NCBI RefSeq assembly: GCF_007971025.1
Contig: NZ_CP042436.1
Coordinates: 3,348,001-3,412,000 of the forward strand
Length of the DNA: 64,000 bases
Direction: 5' to 3'
Source: Mucilaginibacter ginsenosidivorans
GTDB taxonomy: Bacteria; Bacteroidota; Bacteroidia; Sphingobacteriales; Sphingobacteriaceae
Under the pieces are notes generated by a model. That model had not been told where the DNA came from and made no database searches. It was given only the letters and a program-made list of their open reading frames with translations. Position numbers and translations under genes: made by a program. Below are positions 42,044 to 50,173 of this stretch, piece after piece. Every line of letters begins with the position of its first letter. The first letter of the stretch is position 1.

Positions 42044-42734
42044 CAAAATCAAGATCAATTATTTCTGTCAAAGCGGCGCGGCCGGCGTCAGTAACACGGA
42101 GTACGCGTTTCTCTTCATTGCGCACTACCCATTTTTGTTCCATCATGGCGTGGCACAACGCAGCGCCAATGGCGCCGGCGAGGTGGGGTTTTTTCTCGGT
42201 CCAATCCAGGCAGGCATAGATGTATTTGCGGCGCGATGGTGTTGCCTGCGGCAGATCGACCCCAAGTGCCTTAAAGGTTTTACCGGCATTGATGCCGAGT
42301 GTAACCTCCTCTGAAAAGTAGGATGGACCTGTTGCGGGCGCGTGATATACGATCGCTTCGCGCTGGTTAAGTGCATTGAATATGGACACACCAAGCTTAC
42401 CTGCAACATGGTCGTAACAGGTGCGTGCAACGGCTATATTTTTTACAATGGGACGGTGAGCGGGTACTTTTTGCAGGTTTTGCAGCAGTTCGATCAGTTG
42501 CGCCACATCGGCACTTGCTATTTCATAATTATTTCGCCGACCATTTGCAATTTTCCTGATCAGGCCGGCCCTTACAAGTATGGCAAGATGGTTTGAGAGA
42601 TTACTTTGCGAAATTTCAAGGTGCTGCTGTATTTCGGCATACGACGCCCGCCCCCTGATGAGATAGATCATCACCGACAGCCGCACCGGGTCGGCAATGG
42701 CTGAGGTAATGGTATATATGTTCAAGTCGTTCAT
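42024..42734 (-). CDS. ArsR-type winged-helix regulator with C-terminal domain
   Basis: The 236-residue protein has an N-terminal ArsR-like winged helix (SAIADPVRLSVMIYLIRGRASYAEIQQHLEIS then QSNLSNHLAILVRAGLIRKIANGRRNNYEI). A C-terminal part of about 140 residues follows, with GPSYFSEEVTLGINAGKTFKALG and a region enriched in Cys and His that could sense a ligand. There is no CxC metal-sensor motif of classical ArsR in the recognition helix. It is the first gene of a two-gene operon with the flavin reductase, so it likely controls its own operon in response to a redox or aromatic signal. Confidence 0.88.
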   Translation of the reverse strand: MNDLNIYTITSAIADPVRLSVMIYLIRGRASYAEIQQHLEISQSNLSNHLAILVRAGLIRKIANGRRNNYEIASADVAQLIELLQNLQKVPAHRPIVKNIAVARTCYDHVAGKLGVSIFNALNQREAIVYHAPATGPSYFSEEVTLGINAGKTFKALGVDLPQATPSRRKYIYACLDWTEKKPHLAGAIGAALCHAMMEQKWVVRNEEKRVLRVTDAGRAALTEIIDLDFDAYCNR

Positions 42735-42774
42735 ACCCCAGCAAAGGTAAGGTGTTCTGAGGTGGGTTATATCA

Positions 42775-42945
42775 GTGGTTGATGAACGGTGGGTGTAGAC
42801 CAGTGATTAGTTAATTGGTGATTAGTGATTTGTTGACTTGTGATTTGGTGATTCGTTAATTTGTCGTTAGTGAATTATTTACGCGCTATCCAATTGACTG
42901 TTTACCAGTTAACAAGTCACCAGTTAACTGATCACAGCAAATTAA
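42775..42945. repeat. long imperfect palindrome of GTGATTAGTTAA-type words
   Basis: The left half repeats GTGATTAGTTAA, TGGTGATTAGTGATTTG and GACTTGTGATTTGG. The right half carries their complements (CCAGTTAACAAGTCACC, AGTTAACTGATCAC), and the right end runs into the purE stop region. It fills the gap between purE and the regulator gene. Confidence 0.6.
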
Positions 42946-43443
42946 CTAATCACTACTTTCCATCTCCCTCGCCGATTCTTCGACCTTTTGTTTCAGTTGG
43001 TCTTTGTAAGCGATAAGATTTGATATAATCGTTTCATCGCCTGTCGAAACGATCTGAGCAGCTAAAATACCGGCATTTTTAGCGGCGTTAAGTGCCACTG
43101 TAGCTACAGGGATACCGTTCGGCATTTGCAGGATGGACAGGATAGAGTCCCAGCCATCGATAGAGTTACTTGATTTTACGGGTACGCCAATAACCGGCAA
43201 ATAGGTAAGTGAGGCCACCATGCCCGGTAAATGCGCTGCGCCGCCGGCGCCTGCAATGATCACCTTCAGGCCGCGGTCGGCGGCTGATTTGGCATAGCTG
43301 AACATGCGCTCGGGGGTGCGATGGGCGGATACGACCGTTATCTCGTATGCAACGCCTAATTCCTTTAAAACATCAGCAGCATCCTGCATTACGTTCAGGT
43401 CGGACTTGCTGCCCATAATGATACCGACTTTGGGTTGACTCAT
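42946..43443 (-). CDS. purE: N5-carboxyaminoimidazole ribonucleotide mutase
   Basis: The ATG at 43443 gives [20 protein letters not shown], the standard PurE start; 31 extra residues of an upstream frame read through unrelated sequence. The 165-residue protein has the motifs [35 protein letters not shown] and the catalytic-loop segment [11 protein letters not shown]. It moves the carboxylate of N5-CAIR to form CAIR in purine synthesis, acting as an octamer with PurK. It is the last gene of purK-hypothetical-purE. Gaps in this operon are 13-14 bp. Confidence 0.96.
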   Translation of the reverse strand: MSQPKVGIIMGSKSDLNVMQDAADVLKELGVAYEITVVSAHRTPERMFSYAKSAADRGLKVIIAGAGGAAHLPGMVASLTYLPVIGVPVKSSNSIDGWDSILSILQMPNGIPVATVALNAAKNAGILAAQIVSTGDETIISNLIAYKDQLKQKVEESAREMESSD

Positions 43444-43457
43444 AATTTTCTGTACGT

Positions 43458-44105
43458 TTACTGTCTTTGGTCCGGCCAGGTGTATACTTTCTTTTTGCGA
43501 AGCTTTTTGATCAAAAATATTACGATCGCTACCCAAAAGACCGCCGCAGCACCCATAAGAACTGCTGCTAAAATACCACTCTTTTTATTTAATTCTGCAG
43601 CCTTTGCAGGAGTTAGCTTAAAGGTGTCAAAAAAAGTCTTTATTACATAGTCGTCGCTTTGAAGAGAATCAGTCGAAAGCACCGAATAACTGATAATTGC
43701 TTTATCAGCATGGAAAGCACGCTGATACGCATAATATGTATTCCCTTTTAGCACACAGGTATAATTGAATGAAATCCCTTTAAGTCCGTTGCTTTCTATG
43801 TCTCCCTTGTAGAATAGCTTCCCATTCTCGGGTTTAATAACTGATTCAATGAATTGATCATATAGCCCACTCCGGTTCCTTAAATTTAGCGAGTCGGGGT
43901 TAATTTTATTCAAATCTATTACTTGGGCAAAATAAATACGCTGGTCTTTTTGACATACATAGTATGTTGCACTTCCGGCAAAATCAACTTTGGGGGTATC
44001 CGGAAAAATAATCTGTGCTTCAGATTGCAGGTCTTGTTTGTAAGGGTGTTGGCAAAAGGCCGCGGCAGAATAAAATATCAGGAATATAAGGGTCAGTTTT
44101 TTCAT
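43458..44105 (-). CDS. hypothetical secreted protein with C-terminal membrane anchor
   Basis: The 215-residue protein has a signal peptide ([19 protein letters not shown]), an extracytoplasmic domain (residues about 20-170) rich in aromatic and charged residues with two Cys, a hydrophobic helix [21 protein letters not shown], and a short basic cytoplasmic tail [12 protein letters not shown] do not recognise the domain; strand-like segments [15 protein letters not shown] and [11 protein letters not shown] suggest a small beta fold. It lies 13-14 bp from purK and purE on either side, so it is co-transcribed with purine genes without obvious biochemical sense. Confidence 0.8.
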   Translation of the reverse strand: MKKLTLIFLIFYSAAAFCQHPYKQDLQSEAQIIFPDTPKVDFAGSATYYVCQKDQRIYFAQVIDLNKINPDSLNLRNRSGLYDQFIESVIKPENGKLFYKGDIESNGLKGISFNYTCVLKGNTYYAYQRAFHADKAIISYSVLSTDSLQSDDYVIKTFFDTFKLTPAKAAELNKKSGILAAVLMGAAAVFWVAIVIFLIKKLRKKKVYTWPDQRQ

Positions 44106-44118
44106 TCTTGTTGATCGG

Positions 44119-45258
44119 TCAACTTATAACTTTCAACGTCTTCTGCACAAACCTCGCTTTTTCAATCGCTTTTTCCCTGTCGGCATCCACGATAGTCACA
44201 TGCCCCATTTTGCGGAAGGGTTTGGTAAGCGCCTTGCCGTATAAATGTATGTAAACGCCCGGACATTCCAGCACTTTTTCGATACCCTGGTAAACTGCTG
44301 GTCCCTCGAAACCGGCTTCGCCAAGCACGTTGATCATAATGGCGTTGTTAAGGCAGGATGTATCGCCAAGCGGCTGGTTAAATATTGCCCTCAGGTGTTG
44401 CTCGAATTGTGAAACTACATTGCCCTCGATAGATTGATGACCGCTGTTATGCGGGCGCGGCGCCAGTTCGTTCACCAAAATGCGCCCATGTTTATCCAGG
44501 AACATCTCAACCGCCAGCAAGCCAACTATATTGAGGCTTTCGGCTACTTTTTTTGCTATGCGCTCGGCTTCCTCATGTATCTCAAAAGGAAATGTTGAGG
44601 GCGATATTAAAAATTCCACCAGGTTGGCCTGCGGGTTAAACTCCATCTCTACCATCGGGAAGGTTTTGGTTTCGCCATCGGCATTACGGGCGACGATAAC
44701 GGCGAGTTCCTTTTCAAAATCTATCCAGCGCTCTATCAGGCTGGGTTCGGTGAAAGCATTGGCGAGATACGATTCGTCGATCACCTTATACACGCCTTTA
44801 CCGTCGTAACCGTCGCGGCGAAGTTTTTGAATATAAGGAAAGGGGATATGGCTGCTTCTCAGTTGCTCCGGCGTGGATATTACCTGGAACTCGGCAGTAG
44901 GAATGCCATTCTCTTTAAAAAACTGCTTTTGCAGTCCTTTGTCTTGTATCAGGCGGATAATACGCGGTTGAGGATAAACCAGCACACCTTCCTTTTCGAG
45001 TTGTTCCAGGGCGTCCACATTCACTTTTTCTATCTCGATGGTAAGCATATCCACCTTTTTACCGAACTTGTAAACGGTCTCATAGTCGCCAAGCGAACCT
45101 ACAACAAATTCATCGCACAATTTGCGGCACGGCGCCTCGCGGTCGGGGTCGAGTACTTTAACGGTTACATTGTAATTGATTGCCTGCTGTATGAGCATGC
45201 GGCCGAGCTGTCCGCCGCCTAAAATTCCGAGTTTGAGATCTCCGTAAAATGCTTTCAT
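44119..45258 (-). CDS. purK: 5-(carboxyamino)imidazole ribonucleotide synthase
   Basis: The 379-residue ATP-grasp enzyme begins LKLGILGGGQLGRMLIQQAI, has the ATP-grasp segments YPFPYIQKL-like (FPYIQKLRRDGYDGKGVYKV), LIERWIDFEKELAVIVARN and VEMFLDKHGRILVNELAPRPHNSGHQSIE, and the acidic metal residues in NELAPR. It makes N5-CAIR from AIR, ATP and bicarbonate, the substrate of PurE two genes downstream. The length and order of domains are normal for PurK. It is the promoter-proximal gene of the operon. Confidence 0.97.
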   Translation of the reverse strand: MKAFYGDLKLGILGGGQLGRMLIQQAINYNVTVKVLDPDREAPCRKLCDEFVVGSLGDYETVYKFGKKVDMLTIEIEKVNVDALEQLEKEGVLVYPQPRIIRLIQDKGLQKQFFKENGIPTAEFQVISTPEQLRSSHIPFPYIQKLRRDGYDGKGVYKVIDESYLANAFTEPSLIERWIDFEKELAVIVARNADGETKTFPMVEMEFNPQANLVEFLISPSTFPFEIHEEAERIAKKVAESLNIVGLLAVEMFLDKHGRILVNELAPRPHNSGHQSIEGNVVSQFEQHLRAIFNQPLGDTSCLNNAIMINVLGEAGFEGPAVYQGIEKVLECPGVYIHLYGKALTKPFRKMGHVTIVDADREKAIEKARFVQKTLKVIS

Positions 45259-45383
45259 TCTGAGCAGGCAAATTTAGCGTAAATGTTTGGAAGATGAGTG
45301 ATTGGTTAGCCGGAGATTGGTGATTAGTTGGGGTTGATGACTGGTTTTAGGCGGGATTTGCAGTATAGATGAGAAGTTGATAG
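45259..45383. repeat. intergenic word-repeat island (GTGATTxG)
   Basis: Between purK and the next minus gene the sequence GTGATTGGTTAGCC, GAGATTGGTGATTAGTTGG, TTGATGACTGG repeats short words of the kind seen at 42775 and 49316. Confidence 0.4.
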
Positions 45384-45872
45384 TTATACGTCCAGTGTCT
45401 TGCGTAATAAACGCTTCCTATAATACCTTTCGGTTATTACGGCTACAGGAATGCCTATGGCAATAATAAGCGCAACTATGCCTTCGATAAGTGAAAGCGG
45501 TTTAACGCCGCCTGCGCGTTTGGGAATATTGGTTAATGGCAGTACTGCCAGGTTCATGATGGCCCATGTCATCAGACCGAAAACTACGCCTGTAAGATAT
45601 TTATTTTTCAAAACCTGTATAAAACCGGGATAAAGTATAAAGAAAACGATGCTGAAAGCAGATGCTATGAGATAGTGAAATAATATTCCCCAAAGCACCA
45701 TTGCTGTTCCTCCTGCAAAGGCAGCTTTACCAAACCAGCCGCTGGCAATAAATTGGAATATAACCGCAGGGGAGACTTTATACCCTATCAGCAGGGCAGC
45801 CATAGCATCTAACGTACCAGTTAAAAGGCATAAACTTACCAGGGTTTTTACTTTGTTCTCCGTATTTATCAT
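45384..45872 (-). CDS. hypothetical four-helix membrane protein
   Basis: The 162-residue protein has four hydrophobic segments (about residues 9-30, 55-82, 93-112 and 130-148). Loop residues include KVSPAVIFQFIASGWFGKAAFAGG after helix 1 and LTNIPKRAGGVKPLSLIEG before helix 4. The overall pattern resembles the YagU / DUF1440 inner-membrane family by eye, but the match is weak and I give no function. It lies alone on the minus strand, 125 bp after purK and 168 bp before a divergent secreted protein gene. Confidence 0.75.
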   Translation of the reverse strand: MINTENKVKTLVSLCLLTGTLDAMAALLIGYKVSPAVIFQFIASGWFGKAAFAGGTAMVLWGILFHYLIASAFSIVFFILYPGFIQVLKNKYLTGVVFGLMTWAIMNLAVLPLTNIPKRAGGVKPLSLIEGIVALIIAIGIPVAVITERYYRKRLLRKTLDV

Positions 45873-46040
45873 TCGCTTTAGGTTTGCTGAAAGGTAAATT
45901 TAGACTTTTTTATTTGCCTTTGATAAAAATATATGCGTGATAATCACCTAATTGGATAAAATTATAGAACTATGTATTGCATAATACCATGTTAAATATT
46001 TATCTTCGCTTAAACATTAAAAAAGATCAAATCAACACAC

Positions 46041-46475
46041 ATGAAAAAACTAATTTTAAGTTTATTGGTGCTGGCTACTGCCGGCACAATAGCCATGGCG
46101 CAATGCGACAAAAAAGTATCTTTCATTTCGTCGAAGACCGAACACCTGGATGATAAAGGCACGGTGCAGGATAGCCAGGATGAAACTACCACAGTTGAAT
46201 TCAGCAAAACGGGTATTTCAGTTTATACGGCTAACGATAATGGGGACCAAAAGATGACCGGAGATGTCAAATCTTTTACCTGCGACTGGTCTGTGCCTTT
46301 CAAGACCGGAAAGACCACGATGAGCGTTACTTTAAAAAGGGACAATGGTGATACCAGGGATTTCAATTTGGTAATAGAAGGTAAAGATGGAAAAATAACT
46401 TTGGTAGCAGTAAGTCCCGAACAAGCTGAAAGGCAGATCAGACTAACAGCTGATAAATTTGAGGAAGCCAAATAA
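46041..46475 (+). CDS. hypothetical secreted protein
   Basis: The 144-residue protein has a clear signal peptide (MKKLILSLLVLATAGTIAMA then QCD). The mature part contains KKVSFISSKTEHLDDKGTVQDSQDETTTVEFSKTG in two strands, GDVKSFTCDWSVPFKTGKTTMSVTLKR and GKDGKITLVAV, an alternating beta pattern with two Cys that could form a disulfide. No catalytic motif is seen. It is a single gene with no terminator of high quality behind it. A lipocalin-like or small barrel fold is possible but not shown. Confidence 0.75.
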   Translation: MKKLILSLLVLATAGTIAMAQCDKKVSFISSKTEHLDDKGTVQDSQDETTTVEFSKTGISVYTANDNGDQKMTGDVKSFTCDWSVPFKTGKTTMSVTLKRDNGDTRDFNLVIEGKDGKITLVAVSPEQAERQIRLTADKFEEAK

Positions 46476-46724
46476 TCCGCTCAATAATTAAACTAACATA
46501 TTTTAAAGGCGTTGCTTACGGGCGGCGCTTTTTGTTTTGATATACTTATCAAACTGTAACATATAATTTACATTCAGATAAGGGGTGTTTTAAACTAAAA
46601 CTTTTTTATTTTTCGCAAACTATTCAGGAAAGCCGCTGTTTTTGATAATTGTGGCGAATTTTTATAATATTTAAAAACAAAAAGCCGTTTAAATATTTTT
46701 TTAACAAATTACCAATTGAATTAT

Positions 46725-47243
46725 ATGAAAAAACCAGTTTTAATTATTACCGCTTTATTGACATTTTGCTTATTTGTAAAAACCTCATTCGCGCAGACGG
46801 CACCGCCTGCAACTGTTGTTGATGCAGCCCAGGGTTCAGAACGAGGTGGTGTTGCTGCTTTCCTGATAAAAGTTGCAAATCTGCAGGACGCATTAAGCGC
46901 TGCCGGACCATTTACTGTTTTTGCCCCAACCAATGATGCGTTCGCCAAGTTATCTACTGCTAAACTCGACAGTTTAGTAAGCGATCCTACAAAACTGGCT
47001 ACTTTGCTTAAGGCACATACTGTAGTTGGAAAATTTGCGAAAGACGATATTGTAAAAGCGTTAAACGCATCAAAAGATCGTAAGGTAGAATTCAAGACGC
47101 TTGACGGCGGAACACTAACACTTTCTTATACCGGGAAGTTGATCCTGACCGATGATAAGGGAAATAAAGCTGATGTGCTACTCTATAACCTGCAGGCGGG
47201 CAATGGCGTGGTACATGGTTTGAGCGATGTGCTGCTGAAGTAA
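46725..47243 (+). CDS. secreted fasciclin-domain protein
   Basis: The ATG at 46725 gives MKKPVLIITALLTFCLFVKTSFAQ, a signal peptide; the TTG at 46716 would add only three residues. The 172-residue protein then carries one FAS1 domain: LIKVANLQDALSAAGPFTVFAPTNDAFAKL (H1-type block, in two parts), TLLKAHTVVGKF, GGTLTLSYTGKLILTDDKGN, and the closing block YNLQAGNGVVHGLSDVLL. FAS1 proteins serve in cell adhesion or polymer contact at the surface. A strong terminator follows 24 bp downstream. It is monocistronic. Confidence 0.93.
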   Translation: MKKPVLIITALLTFCLFVKTSFAQTAPPATVVDAAQGSERGGVAAFLIKVANLQDALSAAGPFTVFAPTNDAFAKLSTAKLDSLVSDPTKLATLLKAHTVVGKFAKDDIVKALNASKDRKVEFKTLDGGTLTLSYTGKLILTDDKGNKADVLLYNLQAGNGVVHGLSDVLLK

Positions 47244-47267
47244 AGAGATACTTCAAGTATAAAAAAC

Positions 47268-47300
47268 AAAACCCGGGCTATTATTCCCGGGTTTTTTGTT
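47268..47300 (+). terminator. rho-independent terminator of the fasciclin gene
   Basis: The 10-bp perfect stem AAAACCCGGG / CCCGGGTTTT with an 8-nt loop is followed by TTGTTTTT. Confidence 0.92.
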
Positions 47301-47661
47301 TTTAAGAAGTCCGCGTGAGCTGGTGTTACGAAGTTGCTATGCCAGGCGTTCATCCAGGCGGCGTGCTTTTTATCCAGGCGGGTTTAAGGCCGGCAAATGT
47401 GACGGGAAGATACCTGGCTGGTATTCAAATTCAAGTCAAAGACGATAAGTTATCAACAAGTAAGTGTCATGAATCTGTAATGTTGAAAAAGTAGCATTTT
47501 TTCACAACGTTTGGTTGTATGCTATAAGCAACTGACAATTAATACTATAGAAGCTAAATTTTACGTTTACAAAGAACGCGGCGGATTTGTTTTAACAAAA
47601 AAGCAATATTTATAAACATCTCTTGATTATTAATGGCTGTTTTGCATACATTTAAATATTA
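47301..47661. other. intergenic region without recognised feature
   Basis: About 360 bp from the terminator to the next gene. One stretch (47340-47400) is GC-richer, with CCAGGCGT and CCAGGCGG words, and the remainder is AT-rich. No gene, strong hairpin or perfect -7 element is seen. Confidence 0.45.
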
Positions 47662-48294
47662 ATGACCGACCCCCAAAACACTATTACTATAACCGGATTG
47701 ATACAGGAACGGGTATTCAAGAGAATTGTCTTTGCTCATAATGGATTAACTATTGAGCAATCTCTGGGTTTCGGGCCGGACAGGTTTATCGCCGGTGACA
47801 GTATAGCTGCGTTTAGGTTTGGTGTACGCGAACTGCGGGGATATAAATTCAGTTTTGGCCGCCAGTATTTTATCGAGATCAAAAATTTCAATTGCGAAAT
47901 TTACCGGATAAAACTCAATAGCCTGTTTGGTATAAAACGAAAAGAGTATTATCGCACCTGGGCCGAACTGCTGCAAAATATATGGGATTTTTACCTGGAT
48001 AACCAGCTTAGTTATTATACCGAACTATACAACATTCAGCAAACCTTTGAACTGGCTGGCGTAACGTTTCATAACGATGGCATAAGCTGGGATAAGAACA
48101 ATTACCTGCCCTGGGATAAGATAGCGGTAAAAAGTTACCAGAATTACTTCATGATCCACCACGCCGATAATGCGCGGCAATACAAATGCTGTGTTTTCTC
48201 TATTGACTGGAACGCAGTCGTATTGCAATCGCTGTTGAAAGAGATAACCAGGCAGTACTCGAGAAGCAGGCGGACCATACGCAAGGGTTTGTAA
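47662..48294 (+). CDS. hypothetical protein
   Basis: The 210-residue cytoplasmic protein starts MTDPQNTITITGLIQERVFKR. It has alternating strands rich in aromatics (FGVRELRGYKFSFGRQYFIEIKNF, GITWDKNNYLP-like SWDKNNYLPWDKIAVKSYQNYFMIHHAD), suggesting two PH-like or similar beta domains in a row joined by a helical linker with YYTELYNIQQTFE. The C-terminus is basic (RQYSRSRRTIRKGL). I do not recognise a family. It stands alone, convergent with the esterase gene and with a REP-like hairpin between them. Confidence 0.75.
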   Translation: MTDPQNTITITGLIQERVFKRIVFAHNGLTIEQSLGFGPDRFIAGDSIAAFRFGVRELRGYKFSFGRQYFIEIKNFNCEIYRIKLNSLFGIKRKEYYRTWAELLQNIWDFYLDNQLSYYTELYNIQQTFELAGVTFHNDGISWDKNNYLPWDKIAVKSYQNYFMIHHADNARQYKCCVFSIDWNAVVLQSLLKEITRQYSRSRRTIRKGL

Positions 48295-48334
48295 CGGAGT
48301 ACTGAATATATTCCTTGCCACCAGCAATTTTATC

Positions 48335-48407
48335 GACTCACCCCGATCCCGATAACTATCAGGACTACGCTGGTCGGCCCTCTCTACTGCGAGCGGTAAA
48401 AAGGGTA
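48335..48407. repeat. REP-like hairpin, copy 1
   Basis: The element runs GACTCACCCC, then CTACGCTGGTCGGCC, then the hairpin CCCTCTCTACTGC / GAGCGGTAAAAAGGG. It shares all three blocks in order with 49489-49554. It lies between convergent genes. Confidence 0.7.
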
Positions 48408-48415
48408 GTAGTTAC

Positions 48416-49315
48416 TTATTTCAAGTATTTCCCCAGATAAAAAAATACCTTTTTCCTTATACTTTCGGCATCAAACATTTCACCGTAATGAGGTGCACCT
48501 GGTACGATAATCAATTCATTTTTTACACCGAACGAAGTCAGCGCGGCGCTTAATGATTTGGCCTGTTCGGGGTTTACCGATTGATCTTTTTCACCCTGTA
48601 CGATCAGGAACGGCGGGTCATCCTTATCGATATAAATGATAGGGCTTGCTTTTTTTGCCAGGTCCATTTTATCGCTTACTGCTCCGCCCAGCAATAACGC
48701 CACAGGGTTTTTCAGGTCCTTATTATCGGTCGCCGTTAGGGTAACCAGGTTGGAAGGGCCATAAAAATCAAGCACGAGTTTTATCTTAAAATGCGGCTTT
48801 TTGCCGCCGGTATAAAAATCTTTTATATCGTTATTTGCAGATAAGGCAAGTAAATTGGCGAGGTGGCCGCCCGCGGAAAAACCTATTACGGCGAAACGCT
48901 TGCGGTCGAGCAGGAATTGTTCGGCATGCTGGTACAAGTATTCGATGGCCTGGTTGCAGTCCTGTATTTGTGCCGGGAAAATGGCCTGGGTGCTCCAGCG
49001 GTAATCGATGGAGGCTACCGCATAGCCGCTGTCGATAAAACCTTTGATAGTCTGGGTCATATAGCCCATATCAGCATATTTATCGTTCGACATCCACGCG
49101 CCGCCGTGTATCCATATCACCACAGGATATTTGTCCTTGTGCTGCGGCGGCAGGTAAATATCCAGCAGGTGTTTATGCGTAGTATCGCCGGCATAGGGCA
49201 GGTCATCGTACAGCAAGGTTCCTTTCGGAAAAATGCTCATGACCCGGTTGGTGGCCTGGGAGAATACAGAAAGGGTGACAATAGAAAATAAGAGGCTTAG
49301 GATGATCTTTTTCAT
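48416..49315 (-). CDS. secreted alpha/beta hydrolase (esterase/lipase type)
   Basis: The 299-residue protein has a signal peptide ending VFSQ, then the oxyanion motif VVIWIHGGAWMSNDK. The nucleophile elbow is GFSAGGHLANLL with Ser in G-x-S-x-G, the acid is in VQGEKDQSVNP and the catalytic His in PGAPHYGEMF. This places it in the hormone-sensitive-lipase / BD-FAE-like group that removes acyl groups from small esters or polysaccharides. The DYRWS segment (VASIDYRWSTQAIFPAQIQD) is typical of that group. It is a single minus-strand gene. Confidence 0.92.
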   Translation of the reverse strand: MKKIILSLLFSIVTLSVFSQATNRVMSIFPKGTLLYDDLPYAGDTTHKHLLDIYLPPQHKDKYPVVIWIHGGAWMSNDKYADMGYMTQTIKGFIDSGYAVASIDYRWSTQAIFPAQIQDCNQAIEYLYQHAEQFLLDRKRFAVIGFSAGGHLANLLALSANNDIKDFYTGGKKPHFKIKLVLDFYGPSNLVTLTATDNKDLKNPVALLLGGAVSDKMDLAKKASPIIYIDKDDPPFLIVQGEKDQSVNPEQAKSLSAALTSFGVKNELIIVPGAPHYGEMFDAESIRKKVFFYLGKYLK

Positions 49316-49690
49316 GGGCGATTAGTGGTCAGTGATTGGTGATTAGAGATCAGTGGTTAATGTTGTTATAACGATATTTTCAAATTTAAGTGTTTAGGTT
49401 GAATAAAGTGGTGATAAGAGTTTGTCAGCGGTATGAGTTGTCTGTGGAGACACAGACAAAGGGAGAAGAACTGATCAGTCCATTAGTTGACTCACCCCGG
49501 CGACGCTACGCTGGCCGACCCTCTCTACCGCGAGCGGTAAAGAGGGTTGGGGGGATTTAAACCTAATCACAAATACTGATTCCTAATCACCGATTCCGGT
49601 GTTCACGGAAATGTAAAAAATTGGAGTGCTTTGTCGTTCATTGATGCGTGGCAAGCAGCAGTGACATGAAAACCTGGTGCACAGGCTAAA
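49316..49690. repeat. intergenic region with word repeats and REP-like copy 2
   Basis: GTGGTCAGTGATTGGTGATTAGAGATCAGTGG at the esterase end is a run of near-identical 8-9-bp words. The REP-like hairpin occupies 49489-49554, and AATCAC...TAATCACCG words follow. No gene is seen before nuoB's end. Confidence 0.55.
49489..49554. repeat. REP-like hairpin, copy 2
   Basis: The element runs GACTCACCCCGGCGACGC, then TACGCTGGCCGACC and the hairpin CCCTCTCTACCGC / GCGGTAAAGAGGG. It is better paired than copy 1 and probably closer to the parent sequence. Confidence 0.75.
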
Positions 49691-50173
49691 TCAGCCTTTG
49701 ATCAATTGCTCGGTCTCGATCTTTTTTTGCAGTTCGAGTATAGCGCCAATTAGCGCCTCGGGACGTGGGGGGCAGCCCTGTACATATACATCAACCGGTA
49801 TTACCCTGTCGACCCCCTTGACAACATGATAACCGTGTTGCCAGTAAGGTCCGCCGCAGTTGGAGCAGGAACCCATGGAGATAACGTACTTGGGTTCGGG
49901 CATTTGCTCGTACAGGCGTTTGATGCGTTCGGCCATTTTGAAAGTGACCGTGCCTGCTATGATGATCACATCCGCCTGCCTTGCCGATGGCCGCGGGAAT
50001 ACCCCGAAGCGGTCCATATCGTAAGTGGAAGCAAAGGACCCCATCATTTCAATGGCGCAGCAAGCTATACCGAAACTCAACGGCCATAACGACGACAATC
50101 GCGCCCAGTTGAGTAGGTCGTTCATTTTGGTGATAACCACACCGCCGCTTTCGTTCATGTTTTCAGGATTCAT
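49691..50173 (-). CDS. nuoB: NADH-quinone oxidoreductase subunit B (PSST subunit)
   Basis: The 160-residue protein has the four ligands of cluster N2: Cys38 and Cys39 in [11 protein letters not shown], Cys103 in [10 protein letters not shown] and Cys134 in [10 protein letters not shown]. The quinone-side segment [17 protein letters not shown] is intact. It joins NuoD to the membrane arm of complex I. It overlaps nuoA by 11 bp, as in many nuo operons. The following subunit genes nuoC and nuoD are not next to it but about 9.7 kb away on the same strand. Confidence 0.97.
   Translation of the reverse strand: MNPENMNESGGVVITKMNDLLNWARLSSLWPLSFGIACCAIEMMGSFASTYDMDRFGVFPRPSARQADVIIIAGTVTFKMAERIKRLYEQMPEPKYVISMGSCSNCGGPYWQHGYHVVKGVDRVIPVDVYVQGCPPRPEALIGAILELQKKIETEQLIKG

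Noticed and set aside
42775..42957. CRISPR array
   Set aside because: The repeats are short, imperfect, on both strands and without regular unique spacers; no cas gene is near.
43444..43536. N-terminal extension of purE by 31 residues
   Set aside because: It overlaps the end of the upstream gene and is not family-like; the ATG at 43443 gives the normal PurE start.
46490..46545. Terminator after the secreted protein gene ending at 46475
   Set aside because: AAAGGCG...GCGCTTTTTG pairs only with a bulge and mismatches, so it is not listed as a terminator.
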